From Marinobacterium iners (GTDB taxonomy: Bacteria; Pseudomonadota; Gammaproteobacteria; Pseudomonadales; Balneatricaceae), in assembly GCF_017310015.1 (NCBI RefSeq), contig NZ_CP022297.1, positions 682,001 through 746,000 on the forward strand: a stretch of 64,000 nucleotides of DNA, read 5' to 3'. Below, piece after piece: positions 49,867 through 58,646 of this stretch (position 1 is its first letter; the number at the start of each line of letters is the position of its first letter). Position numbers and translations under genes: made by a program. Under the pieces are notes generated by a model. The model ran no database searches. It had not been told where the DNA came from and saw nothing but the letters and a program-made list of their open reading frames with translations.

Positions 49867-51189
49867 ATGATTCGACAATCGCCTTTGGCTCTGTTGCCGC
49901 TGGGCCTGTTCCTTGCGCTGTTTATTGGCAGTGGTCTCTACTACCAGTCTGCCGGTGTTGATTTCGCCTTCTACCAGATCTCGGCTCCCGTAGCGATTCT
50001 GCCTGCCATTGTCCTGGCGCTGATCCTGCAAAAGGGAAGGCTGAATGAGCGTATCGAGACGTTTATCAGCGGTGTGGGAGAGCACACGATCATTACGATG
50101 GCACTGATCTTTCTGCTCGCGGGTGCCTTTGCCAGTGTGGCCAAGGCAGTGGGTGGTGTGGATGCCACCGTTAATTTTGGCCTGAGTATCATCCCGCCCC
50201 AGTTTGTACTGCCCGGGCTGTTCGTCATTACCGCCTTTATCGCCACATCCATGGGAACGTCTATGGGTACGATTGCCGCAGTCGCTCCCATTGCGGTGGG
50301 TGTTGCGGAAGCGACTGACCTGTCATTGCTGCTGGCGATCGGTACCGTAGTCGGAGGGGCCATGTTTGGCGATAACCTGTCGATCATCTCCGATACCACC
50401 ATCGCCGCGACCCGTACTCAAGGCTGTGAAATGAAGGACAAGTTTCGACTCAACTTCAAAATTGCCTTGCCGGCAGCATTGCTGACACTGGTCTGGCTCT
50501 ATATTCAGGGCAGCAGTGCCCGGGTGGAGGCGCCGGGTGAGTATGAGCTGCTGCGCGTGTTGCCCTATCTGGCCGTACTGGTGCTGGCACTGTCAGGGTT
50601 GAATGTCATGGTTGTACTGTTTGTGGGGATTCTGCTGGCGGGCGGCGTGGGGCTGTTTGCGATGGATGGATACTCAATCGCACAGTGGTCCAAGGATATC
50701 TATGCGGGCTATACCGGCATGCAGGAAATTCTGATCCTGTCGCTCTTGATTGGTGGTTTGGGGGCTCTGATGAAGTCTCAGGGAGGACTGATCTGGCTCT
50801 CCAGCATGATTGACAGGCTGTCGCGCCAGAGCAGCGATCCCAAAAAACATCGCCGCTCAGGTGAGGTCAGCATCAGTGCCGCCGTGGCGCTGACTAACAT
50901 CTGTACTGCCAATAATACGGTCTCGATTATCATCTCTGGTGGCCTGGCCCGGGACATTGCCGAGCGCTACGGTGTTGACCCGCGTCGCAGTGCCAGTTTG
51001 ATGGATATTTTCTCCTGTGTCGTTCAGGGCATGCTGCCATATGGTGCTCAGGTGCTGCTGGCTGGATCGATAGCTGGACTGTCGCCGCTCTTGCTTGCGG
51101 GCAACATTCATTACTGTTGGGTGTTGGCAGGCGCTGGACTGGTATCGATTATGCTTGGCAAGCCAGGTGTCCCTGCCTCACGGCACTGA
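49867..51189 (+). CDS. NhaC-family Na+/H+ antiporter-like transporter
   Basis: A 440-residue protein with 11-12 helices, including 'TAFIATSMGTSMGTIAAVAPIAVGVAE' and 'GAMFGDNLSIISDTTIAATRTQGCEMKDKF', the core of NhaC-superfamily transporters. In gammaproteobacteria, relatives include Na+/H+ antiporters and amino-acid (for example methionine or lysine) transporters, so the substrate is open. The gene stands alone. Confidence 0.85.
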   Translation: MIRQSPLALLPLGLFLALFIGSGLYYQSAGVDFAFYQISAPVAILPAIVLALILQKGRLNERIETFISGVGEHTIITMALIFLLAGAFASVAKAVGGVDATVNFGLSIIPPQFVLPGLFVITAFIATSMGTSMGTIAAVAPIAVGVAEATDLSLLLAIGTVVGGAMFGDNLSIISDTTIAATRTQGCEMKDKFRLNFKIALPAALLTLVWLYIQGSSARVEAPGEYELLRVLPYLAVLVLALSGLNVMVVLFVGILLAGGVGLFAMDGYSIAQWSKDIYAGYTGMQEILILSLLIGGLGALMKSQGGLIWLSSMIDRLSRQSSDPKKHRRSGEVSISAAVALTNICTANNTVSIIISGGLARDIAERYGVDPRRSASLMDIFSCVVQGMLPYGAQVLLAGSIAGLSPLLLAGNIHYCWVLAGAGLVSIMLGKPGVPASRH

Positions 51190-51336
51190 GTGGATTCGCT
51201 CTCGCAGCTGAAGCGCGGCGCTTTCGCTCCTGATGAGAAGGCGCTGGCTCTATTCTCTATGAAATTTTCATGAAGCGCTTTGTGGTCTTACTGCAACCTC
51301 TTGTGCTCAGGATCAATAAATCAGACAATAGTTAAT

Positions 51337-51355
51337 AGTAATCTATCTCATTATC
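51337..51355 (+). promoter_or_regulatory. Possible Fur box upstream of the imelysin operon
   Basis: AGTAATCTATCTCATTATC keeps a perfect right half-site but matches only 12 of 19 positions overall, 26 bases before the lipoprotein start. The rest of the 192-base gap (51190-51381) is AT-rich without other features. Confidence 0.4.
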
Positions 51356-51381
51356 AATATTGATCAGAGGGAGCTTGTCTT

Positions 51382-52725
51382 ATGTCATCGCGCTTTACCT
51401 GGAAACCCCTTGCGCTGGTCATATCCGCATCTGTTGTGTTGACGGCCTGTAACCAATCGGAAGCTGAGCAGGTATCAGTGAATACCCAACCCGCACAGGC
51501 GGTTGAGCAGTCTGTTGCGAGCCAACAAGCAGTCACGCCACGACAGGTGGCAGTGCATTATGCGGATCTGGCCCATGCCACTTATAAAGATTCATTGGTC
51601 ACGGTACAGGCGCTGAAACAGGCAATTGCAGAACTGTTGGCATCACCGACCGAAGCCAATCTTCAGTCAGCTCGTGAAGCATGGTTGAAAGCACGAGTGG
51701 CCTATCAGCAGTCTGAGGTATTTCGCTTCGGCAATGCCGTTGTCGATGACTGGGAAGGCCAGCTCAACGCCTGGCCGCTGGATGAGGGCATGATCGATTA
51801 CGTCAAAGAGGCTGACTACCAGTATGAACTGGGCAACGAAGGTGCTCTGGCCAACATCATTGCCAGCGAAAGCCTCCAGGTTGGCGGTGAAACCATCGAT
51901 GTCAGTGAAATCACGCCTCAGTTGCTGGCGGATCTGAACGAGATCGGCGGTTCAGAGGCAAATGTGGCCAGCGGCTATCACGCCATCGAGTTTCTGCTGT
52001 GGGGTCAGGATTTGAACGGCTTTGCCGTAGGCGCCGGTGAGCGCTCCGCCAGTGACTTTGCGCAGGGCGAAAATTGCACCAATGGCAATTGTGACCGCCG
52101 TGGCCAGTACTTGACGGCTGCATCCGAGCTGTTGGTTCAGGACTTGGAGTGGATGGTTGCACAGTGGGCACCGGGTGCGCAGGATAACTATCGTGCCGAA
52201 TTGCTGGCCGCTGATACATCAGAAGTTGTACGGCGCATGCTGTTCGGCATGGGATCTCTGTCGCTGGGTGAGCTGGCTGGCGAGCGCATGAAAGTGGCGC
52301 TTGAAGCCAACTCCTATGAAGATGAGCACGACTGCTTCAGTGACAACACGCACAACTCTCATTACTACAACGCCAAAGGTATCCAGAACGTCTACCTGGG
52401 GCGCTATGTCAGTACCAGTGGCGAAGAGCTGAATGGCCCGTCCCTGTCTGATCTGGTTGCGGCTCAGGATGCTGAACTTGATGCGCGTGTGAAGTCTGAC
52501 CTGGCTTCCAGCATGCAGGCGCTTGAAGTCATGGTTGCCGCTGCCGAGAGCAGTGAAGCGCCGATGCCGTTTGACATGATGATTGCTCCTGGCAACGCAA
52601 AGGGCGCTGAGATCATCAATGCGGCGATCATGGCGCTGGTTAAACAGACCGGCAGCATTGAGCAGGTAGCTGGAAAACTGGGGATCACCTCGCTGGAGCC
52701 TGATACCGCCGGTCACAGCTTCTGA
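51382..52725 (+). CDS. Imelysin-family lipoprotein (peptidase M75 / iron-regulated)
   Basis: A 447-residue lipoprotein: lipobox 'VVLTAC' with Cys23, then an imelysin fold of two four-helix bundles. The family's GxHxxE motif is intact in 'SGYHAIEFLLWGQDL' (about residues 196-210). 'QSEVFRFGNAVVDDWEGQLNAWPLDEGMIDYV' is a conserved first-half segment. Relatives (IcmP, IrpA) are iron-regulated and thought to bind iron or its complexes; peptidase activity is disputed. First gene of a four-gene operon. Confidence 0.92.
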   Translation: MSSRFTWKPLALVISASVVLTACNQSEAEQVSVNTQPAQAVEQSVASQQAVTPRQVAVHYADLAHATYKDSLVTVQALKQAIAELLASPTEANLQSAREAWLKARVAYQQSEVFRFGNAVVDDWEGQLNAWPLDEGMIDYVKEADYQYELGNEGALANIIASESLQVGGETIDVSEITPQLLADLNEIGGSEANVASGYHAIEFLLWGQDLNGFAVGAGERSASDFAQGENCTNGNCDRRGQYLTAASELLVQDLEWMVAQWAPGAQDNYRAELLAADTSEVVRRMLFGMGSLSLGELAGERMKVALEANSYEDEHDCFSDNTHNSHYYNAKGIQNVYLGRYVSTSGEELNGPSLSDLVAAQDAELDARVKSDLASSMQALEVMVAAAESSEAPMPFDMMIAPGNAKGAEIINAAIMALVKQTGSIEQVAGKLGITSLEPDTAGHSF

Positions 52726-52820
52726 GAACTCAGGCCATGGCATCTGCCATGGCTTTCAAATGCAATAACCTTCGTTTGACCGGGCAAGGATGCTCGGCTG
52801 ACCACCGTGAGAAGACAACA

Positions 52821-54227
52821 ATGAACATGTTACGCAGCGGACTGTTGGCCCTGATGCTGCCGCTGGCCTCGTCCAGCCTGGCTCAGACGGACTATCCGAT
52901 ACAAACCAATCCGAAAAGTGGTGGCGAGGGCAGTGTGGCCCAATCTGACCACAACGCCTATTCATTGCCGCAGGCCAACCTGGCCATGAGCGAAAGGCTG
53001 AATTTCAGCGTTGGTAACAGTTTTTTTCGCAACCCCTGGGTGATCGCGCCGGCCAGCACGGATGCCCGTGATGGCCTTGGTCCTCTGTTCAACACCAACT
53101 CCTGCCAGGGCTGTCATATCAAGGATGGCCGTGGCCACCCGCATGAGCCGGGTGAGCCGCCCGTTTCCATATTCCTGCGCCTGGCGGTGCTGGGCGACCC
53201 GGATGAGAATGCCGAAGCCATCCGCCAACACGGCTTCATTCCCGCGCCGGTATACGGTACTCAGCTGCAAACTGCCGCCATTCCGGGTATGGAGCCCGAA
53301 GCCGATCTGTTGCTGGAATGGAAAGAGCGAGAAGAAAAACTGGCTGACGGTACGGTTGTGAAACTGCGTGAGCCCGTTTTTACCATTGAGAACCCCCGCT
53401 ACGGCCCACTGCCGGAAGGCTTGTTGACTTCACCCCGTGTTGCTCCTCCCATGATTGGTCTGGGGTTGCTTGAGGCTATTCCTGAAGAAGATATCCTGGC
53501 GGCAGAGGATCCGGATGACCGGGATGGAAACGGTATTTCCGGTCGTGCCAACCGTGTCTGGGACAAGGCGACCAAGACCAGCGGCGTCTTGGGGCGTTTT
53601 GGTCTGAAGGCGGCCGAGCCCAATGTGATGCAGCAAAGCATGGGTGCGTTTGCCGGCGATATGGGGCTGACATCGACACTGGCACCTCATACTGATTGTA
53701 CGCCTGAGCAGGGCTGTGAGCGTTTTCCGAATGGTGGCGATATCGAAGTCAGCGACAAGATCGCCAACTTTGTCGGTTTCTACGCCTCCAGTCTGGCAGT
53801 ACCGGAGCGTCGTGACATGGATGACATGGATGTGCAGAAGGGAGCAAAGTTGTTTAATGAAGCGGGCTGTGCAGCCTGTCATACACCGCGGTATGTAACG
53901 GGTCAGGTCAATGGTCGACCGGATCTGAGTGGGCAGGAAATATGGCCCTACACCGACCTTCTGCTGCACGATATGGGACCGGGGCTGGCTGACAATCGTC
54001 CCGAGTTTCTGGCCAATGGTCAGGAGTGGCGCACTGCACCGCTTTGGGGTGTAGGGCTTGCACAGTTGATCAACCCGCGAGCCGGTTTCCTGCACGACAG
54101 TCGTGCTCGGACTCTGGAGGAGGCCATTTTGTGGCACGGAGGTGAGGCGCAGGCGGCAAAAGAGGTATATCGGGCACTAGACGCGCAACAGCGCGCGACA
54201 CTGATCAGGTTTCTGGAGTCTCTGTAA
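52821..54227 (+). CDS. DUF1111 di-heme thiol-oxidoreductase-like protein
   Basis: A 468-residue exported protein (signal peptide to about residue 21, 'SSSLAQTDY'). Two c-type heme motifs are present: 'SCQGCHIKDG' (95-99) and 'GCAACHTPRY' (about 350). The order and the 'GLGPLFNTNSC', 'GRFGLKAAEPNV' and 'LHDMGPGLAD' segments match DUF1111. It is expected to be a periplasmic cytochrome related to MauG-like di-heme peroxidases. The start is ATG 52821; a longer frame overlaps the preceding gap and lacks a signal peptide. Confidence 0.92.
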   Translation: MNMLRSGLLALMLPLASSSLAQTDYPIQTNPKSGGEGSVAQSDHNAYSLPQANLAMSERLNFSVGNSFFRNPWVIAPASTDARDGLGPLFNTNSCQGCHIKDGRGHPHEPGEPPVSIFLRLAVLGDPDENAEAIRQHGFIPAPVYGTQLQTAAIPGMEPEADLLLEWKEREEKLADGTVVKLREPVFTIENPRYGPLPEGLLTSPRVAPPMIGLGLLEAIPEEDILAAEDPDDRDGNGISGRANRVWDKATKTSGVLGRFGLKAAEPNVMQQSMGAFAGDMGLTSTLAPHTDCTPEQGCERFPNGGDIEVSDKIANFVGFYASSLAVPERRDMDDMDVQKGAKLFNEAGCAACHTPRYVTGQVNGRPDLSGQEIWPYTDLLLHDMGPGLADNRPEFLANGQEWRTAPLWGVGLAQLINPRAGFLHDSRARTLEEAILWHGGEAQAAKEVYRALDAQQRATLIRFLESL

Positions 54228-55222
54228 TGAAAAAACTGGCATGTATGGTTGTTGCCGCAGTATTACCGCTTGCCGCGCATGCGCAAACGCCTCTGCAGAG
54301 CTGGCACGCAGACCTGTCACAGGGATATGCCCGGCTGGCCGCTACATCAGGTCATCTCTCCGAAGCACTGAATCAGTATTGTGCGATGCCTGATGCAGCG
54401 GGACAGTCGGCTGTTCGAGAGCAGTGGATAAAGGCATTCATGGCCTGGCAGGCCGTTCGTTTTGTCGAGTTTGGACCGATCGAGCAGGACAGTATGGGCT
54501 GGCAGATGCAGTTCTGGCCGGACAAGAAAAATCTGATTGCCCGTAAGAGTCAGATGCTGCTGCGCAGCGAAACACCGGTCACGGCCGAGACGCTGGCGAA
54601 CGAAGGGGTGGCCGTAAAAGGATTCCCGGCGCTGGAATATCTGTTGTTTGAGCATGAAGCCAAAAGCGGCCCGGGCAGTGCCTGTCCTTTATCATCTGTT
54701 ATTGGTAATCAGCTTGAAGCCAATGCTGAAACACTGGCGCAAAACTGGCAGCAGTTTCAGCCTCACTTTGAGTCCCGTGACACGTACACCGCTGATATGG
54801 TGAAATCGGCGATCCACGCCACGGAAATTACTCGTGACAAGCGCCTTGGAGAGCCCATGGGGTTGCATGGCAGCAATCGGCGGTTGCACTTTTTGGCCGA
54901 TGCCTGGCGCAGTGAGCAGTCACTGGCGACTATTCAGGCCTCACTGGAAGGGCTGAACGACTACTTCATGCCCGGGCTTGAGCAGGTCTTGAAAGGTTCG
55001 GCACCGGAGTTGCTGCAGGAAACCCGTGAACGGTTGACCACGGCACTGGAAAAAGCCCGTGCGTTGCCACCTGGCATGAAAGCGTTGCTGAACAACGATG
55101 AGGGCTATGCACAATTGCAGTCCCTGTTCATCAGCATCGATGCATTGGCGATCCATCTCAATGATCGCGTTGCGGTAGAGCTGGGCATTGTGAAGGGCTT
55201 TAACTCCAGTGACGGTGACTGA
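54227..55222 (+). CDS. Second imelysin-family periplasmic protein
   Basis: A 331-residue exported protein with a cleavable signal peptide ('LPLAAHAQTPL'), not a lipoprotein. 'WQAVRFVEFGPIEQDSMGWQMQFWPDKKN' and 'KGFPALEYLLFEHEA' place it in the imelysin fold, but the GxHxxE histidine is replaced (G-F-P-A-L-E). The ATG overlaps the DUF1111 stop (TAATG). Such divergent second imelysins regularly accompany DUF1111 and DUF1513 in this operon type. Confidence 0.9.
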   Translation: MKKLACMVVAAVLPLAAHAQTPLQSWHADLSQGYARLAATSGHLSEALNQYCAMPDAAGQSAVREQWIKAFMAWQAVRFVEFGPIEQDSMGWQMQFWPDKKNLIARKSQMLLRSETPVTAETLANEGVAVKGFPALEYLLFEHEAKSGPGSACPLSSVIGNQLEANAETLAQNWQQFQPHFESRDTYTADMVKSAIHATEITRDKRLGEPMGLHGSNRRLHFLADAWRSEQSLATIQASLEGLNDYFMPGLEQVLKGSAPELLQETRERLTTALEKARALPPGMKALLNNDEGYAQLQSLFISIDALAIHLNDRVAVELGIVKGFNSSDGD

Positions 55223-55224
55223 CC

Positions 55225-56319
55225 ATGCTCAAGCGTCGTGACTTTATGCTGGGCATGGCTTCAGCAGCTGCCTTGGCATCCCTGTCCCCCGGGTTGCTGG
55301 CGCAAACCCGCGAGGGGTGCTTCATCAGTGCAGCCAATACGGCGACGGGTGATCATCGTGTGCTGATTGCAGATGTACAGGGGAAGGTGGTGCACAGCCT
55401 CGAGGTGGCCGAGCGTTGCCATGCGGGCTGTCTGCGACCGGCGTCTGATGAGGTGGCCTTTTTCTCGCGCAGACCCGGCCGGCAGCTCAATATTATCGAT
55501 GCGAAGCAGGGCCGGCTGGTTCAGGTAGTAACCTCTGAACCGGGTGAGCACTTCTATGGTCACGGGGCATTTTCGCCCGAAGGCGACCTGCTCTATGCAA
55601 CGGCGCACCGCTATGAGGAAAGCGAAGGGGTACTCAACGTATACGCGGCTGACCAGTCTTACCGCCTGATAGGTCAGATCCAGCTTGGCGTAATGGACCC
55701 GCACGAGGTGCGGTTGCATCCCAATGGGCGCGATCTGGTGGTTGCCGCGGGTGGTATTCAGACCCATCCCGACTACGGCCGGATTAAGCTCAATCTTGAT
55801 CGGATGCAGCCGGCCCTGCTGGTCGTGGATCGTCTCACGGGCAAGGTGACTCAACGGCATCAACCGTCTCACCACCAGCTCAGCATGCATCATCTGGATA
55901 TCAGCCCCGAGGGGATTGTAGTGGCGGGCTATCAGTTTGAGGGGGCTGAGTGGAAGCGGCCCAACCTGATTGCCTGGCTCGATGTCGAGAAGCAGCGATT
56001 TGAAGAGATCCGTTTGCCGGATGCCGATCAACAGGTGCTGCGCAATTACATCGCCAGTGTGGCGATGGATGCAGTGACTGGAGTGGTTGCCGTTACGGCT
56101 CCTCGCGGCAACCGTGTAGTTCTGTTGGACTATCGCCGACGTCGCTATCTGCACAGCATTGAGTTGGACGATGTATCGGGCGTTTTGCCTCTGCCCGAAG
56201 GCGGTTTCATCTGCACATCGGGAATGGGGGGCGTCTATCGCCTGACACCTGGCAGCCAAGAGTTGCAGCAAGTCAGATCTGACAGCATCCGTTGGGACAA
56301 TCATCTGACACAGGTGTGA
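55225..56319 (+). CDS. DUF1513 Tat-exported beta-propeller-like protein
   Basis: A 364-residue protein with a twin-arginine signal, 'LKRRDFMLGMASAAALASL'. Repeated 'RVLIADVQGKVVHSLEV', 'HGAFSPEGDLLYATAHRYE', 'DPHEVRLHPNGRDLVVAAGG' blades recall WD/YVTN-type propellers. Tat export implies folding, perhaps with a cofactor, before secretion. Conserved 'HHLDISPEG' and 'CHAGCLRP' may hold metal ligands. It closes the operon, two bases after the second imelysin. Confidence 0.9.
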   Translation: MLKRRDFMLGMASAAALASLSPGLLAQTREGCFISAANTATGDHRVLIADVQGKVVHSLEVAERCHAGCLRPASDEVAFFSRRPGRQLNIIDAKQGRLVQVVTSEPGEHFYGHGAFSPEGDLLYATAHRYEESEGVLNVYAADQSYRLIGQIQLGVMDPHEVRLHPNGRDLVVAAGGIQTHPDYGRIKLNLDRMQPALLVVDRLTGKVTQRHQPSHHQLSMHHLDISPEGIVVAGYQFEGAEWKRPNLIAWLDVEKQRFEEIRLPDADQQVLRNYIASVAMDAVTGVVAVTAPRGNRVVLLDYRRRRYLHSIELDDVSGVLPLPEGGFICTSGMGGVYRLTPGSQELQQVRSDSIRWDNHLTQV

Positions 56320-56411
56320 ATCTGTCGATTTGACGGGGGGCGGAGATCGGCACTGATCAAAAAGTGCGCTATACTCGCGCCCCCTGATTCATCCTTAGCG
56401 CAGAGTCGTCC

Positions 56412-58640
56412 ATGTCCGCTGTCACCCCGATCTACGAATATTCCAAATACTGGGCCGAGTGCTTTGGTCCGGCGCCGTTTCTGCCCATGTCCCGTGAAGA
56501 GATGGATCAGCTTGGCTGGGACAGCTGCGACATCATCATCGTCACCGGTGATGCCTATGTGGATCACCCGTCGTTTGGCATGGCGATCATCGGTCGTCTA
56601 CTGGAGGCTCAGGGGTTCCGGGTGGGGATCATTGCCCAGCCCGACTGGCACTCTGCCGATGCATTCAAGGCACTGGGCAAGCCTAACCTGTTCTTCGGTG
56701 TCGCAGCCGGCAACATGGACTCGATGATCAACCGCTATACCGCTGATCGCAAGATTCGCTCCGATGACGCCTATACGCCGGGCGGCAAGGCGGGCAAGCG
56801 GCCGGATCGCGCCAGTCTTGTTTACAGTCAGCGCTGCCGCGAGGCGTACAAGGAGGTGCCGATCATTCTTGGTGGCATTGAAGGTTCGCTGCGCCGTATC
56901 GCTCATTACGACTACTGGCAGGACAAGGTACGACGCTCCATCCTGCTTGATGCCCGTGCCGATCTGCTGCTGTACGGCAATGCCGAACGCGCTGTGGTGG
57001 AGGTTGCCCACCGCATCGCCCGGGGTGAGCCGGTGAGCGATATCACCGATGTGCGCGGCACCGCCTTTGTGCGCAAGGATACGCCCGAGGGCTGGATGGA
57101 GATCGACTCCACCCGCATCGACCGCCCCGGCAAGATCGACAAAATCATCAATCCCTATGTGAATACCCGGGACCTTGAGGCCTGCCAGCTGGAGAATGGC
57201 CGAGAGGGGGGCGAGACTGCTGAGATGGACGGCGAGGACGAAGTACAGATCCTGCATATCGAGCCGCGGGTGAAGTTGGACCGCAGTCAGACCGTAATCC
57301 GAATTCCGTCGTTTGAAAAGGTGCGCAACGACCCGGTACTCTACGCACACGCCAACCGGGTACTGCACCTGGAAACCAACCCCGGTAACGCCCGTGCGTT
57401 GGTGCAGCTGCATGGTGATCAGGAGGTGTGGCTCAACCCACCGCCGATCCCGCTGACCACTGCGGAGATGGATCATGTATTCGGCCTGCCGTATCAGCGC
57501 GTGCCGCACCCGGTCTATGGCAAGGCGGAGATCCCGGCCTACAAGATGATCCGCTTTTCGGTCAACATCATGCGCGGTTGCTTTGGTGGCTGCACCTTCT
57601 GCTCGATCACCGAGCATGAGGGACGCATCATTCAGAACCGCTCCCATGAGTCGATCCTGCAGGAGATCGAAGAGATTCGTGACAAGGTGCCGGGTTTTAC
57701 CGGTGTGATCTCCGACTTGGGCGGCCCCACGGCCAACATGTATCGACTGGCCTGCAAAAGCCCCGAGATCGAGGCCGCCTGCCGCAAACCGTCCTGTGTG
57801 TTTCCGGGCATCTGTCAAAACCTGAATACCGACCACAGCTCACTGACGCAGCTATACCGCAAGGCACGTGATCTCAAGGGGGTGAACAAGATCCTGATCG
57901 CCTCCGGCCTGCGTTACGATCTGGCGGTGGAGGATCCCGAGTACGTGCGTGAATTGGTCACCCACCATGTGGGCGGCTACCTGAAAATCGCGCCAGAGCA
58001 CACCGAACGCGGCGTGCTCGACAAGATGATGAAGCCGGGCATCGGTACCTACGATGCGTTCAAGCGCATGTTCGAGAAATTCTCGAAAGAGGCGGGTAAG
58101 GACCAGTATTTGATTCCGTACTTCATCGCGGCGCATCCCGGCACCAGCGACGAGGATATGATGAACCTGGCGCTCTGGCTCAAACGTAGTGGTTTCAAGG
58201 CGGATCAGGTACAGGCGTTCTATCCTTCACCGATGGCCACCGCCACGGCGATGTATCACACTGGCCGCAACCCGCTTCGCAAGCTGACCTACAAGAAGAG
58301 CGGCGAAAAGGTCGAAACCGTAAAAGGGGAGCGTCAGCGCCGCTTGCACAAGGCGTTTCTGCGCTGGCACGACCCGGACAACTGGCCGCTGCTGCGTGAG
58401 GCACTGACGGCGATGGGTCGTGCCGACCTGATTGGTGATGGCGAGAAGCAACTGATCCCGGCCGAGCAGCCCGAAGATGCCCGCCATGTCAGCCCAAGGC
58501 GCAAGAACTCGCCTGCATCAAACCGTGCCGGCAAGGGCAAGCTGCTGACTCAGCATACCGGTTTGCCGCCGCGTGCAGGCAATACCCCCAACAGGAGCGG
58601 TCGCAAGAAACCTCCCGCGGGGCGCAGGCGGCAGGGGTAG
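56412..58640 (+). CDS. YgiQ-family radical SAM protein
   Basis: A 742-residue radical SAM protein with the cluster motif CX3CX2C in 'MRGCFGGCTFCSITEHEGR' (about residues 388-406), an N-terminal YgiQ domain ('SKYWAECFGPAPFLPMSREEMDQLGWDSCDIIIVTGDAYVDHPSFG') and a basic, low-complexity tail. The family (UPF0313) is widespread and its reaction is not established. A TATACT -10-like element lies at 56370, 42 bases before the ATG. It is convergent with the chemoreceptor gene, six bases apart. Confidence 0.94.
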   Translation: MSAVTPIYEYSKYWAECFGPAPFLPMSREEMDQLGWDSCDIIIVTGDAYVDHPSFGMAIIGRLLEAQGFRVGIIAQPDWHSADAFKALGKPNLFFGVAAGNMDSMINRYTADRKIRSDDAYTPGGKAGKRPDRASLVYSQRCREAYKEVPIILGGIEGSLRRIAHYDYWQDKVRRSILLDARADLLLYGNAERAVVEVAHRIARGEPVSDITDVRGTAFVRKDTPEGWMEIDSTRIDRPGKIDKIINPYVNTRDLEACQLENGREGGETAEMDGEDEVQILHIEPRVKLDRSQTVIRIPSFEKVRNDPVLYAHANRVLHLETNPGNARALVQLHGDQEVWLNPPPIPLTTAEMDHVFGLPYQRVPHPVYGKAEIPAYKMIRFSVNIMRGCFGGCTFCSITEHEGRIIQNRSHESILQEIEEIRDKVPGFTGVISDLGGPTANMYRLACKSPEIEAACRKPSCVFPGICQNLNTDHSSLTQLYRKARDLKGVNKILIASGLRYDLAVEDPEYVRELVTHHVGGYLKIAPEHTERGVLDKMMKPGIGTYDAFKRMFEKFSKEAGKDQYLIPYFIAAHPGTSDEDMMNLALWLKRSGFKADQVQAFYPSPMATATAMYHTGRNPLRKLTYKKSGEKVETVKGERQRRLHKAFLRWHDPDNWPLLREALTAMGRADLIGDGEKQLIPAEQPEDARHVSPRRKNSPASNRAGKGKLLTQHTGLPPRAGNTPNRSGRKKPPAGRRRQG

Positions 58641-58646
58641 GCGCCG

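Noticed and set aside
49867..51189. Lysine or SAM riboswitch control of the NhaC-family gene
   Set aside because: The leader lacks the consensus core motifs of either class as far as I can see by eye.
55261..56304. 347-codon open frame antisense to the DUF1513 gene
   Set aside because: Fully opposite a gene with a Tat signal and conserved neighbours; no independent support.
56598..57836. 412-codon open frame antisense to the YgiQ gene
   Set aside because: Opposite a clear radical SAM gene; composition is typical of a shadow frame.
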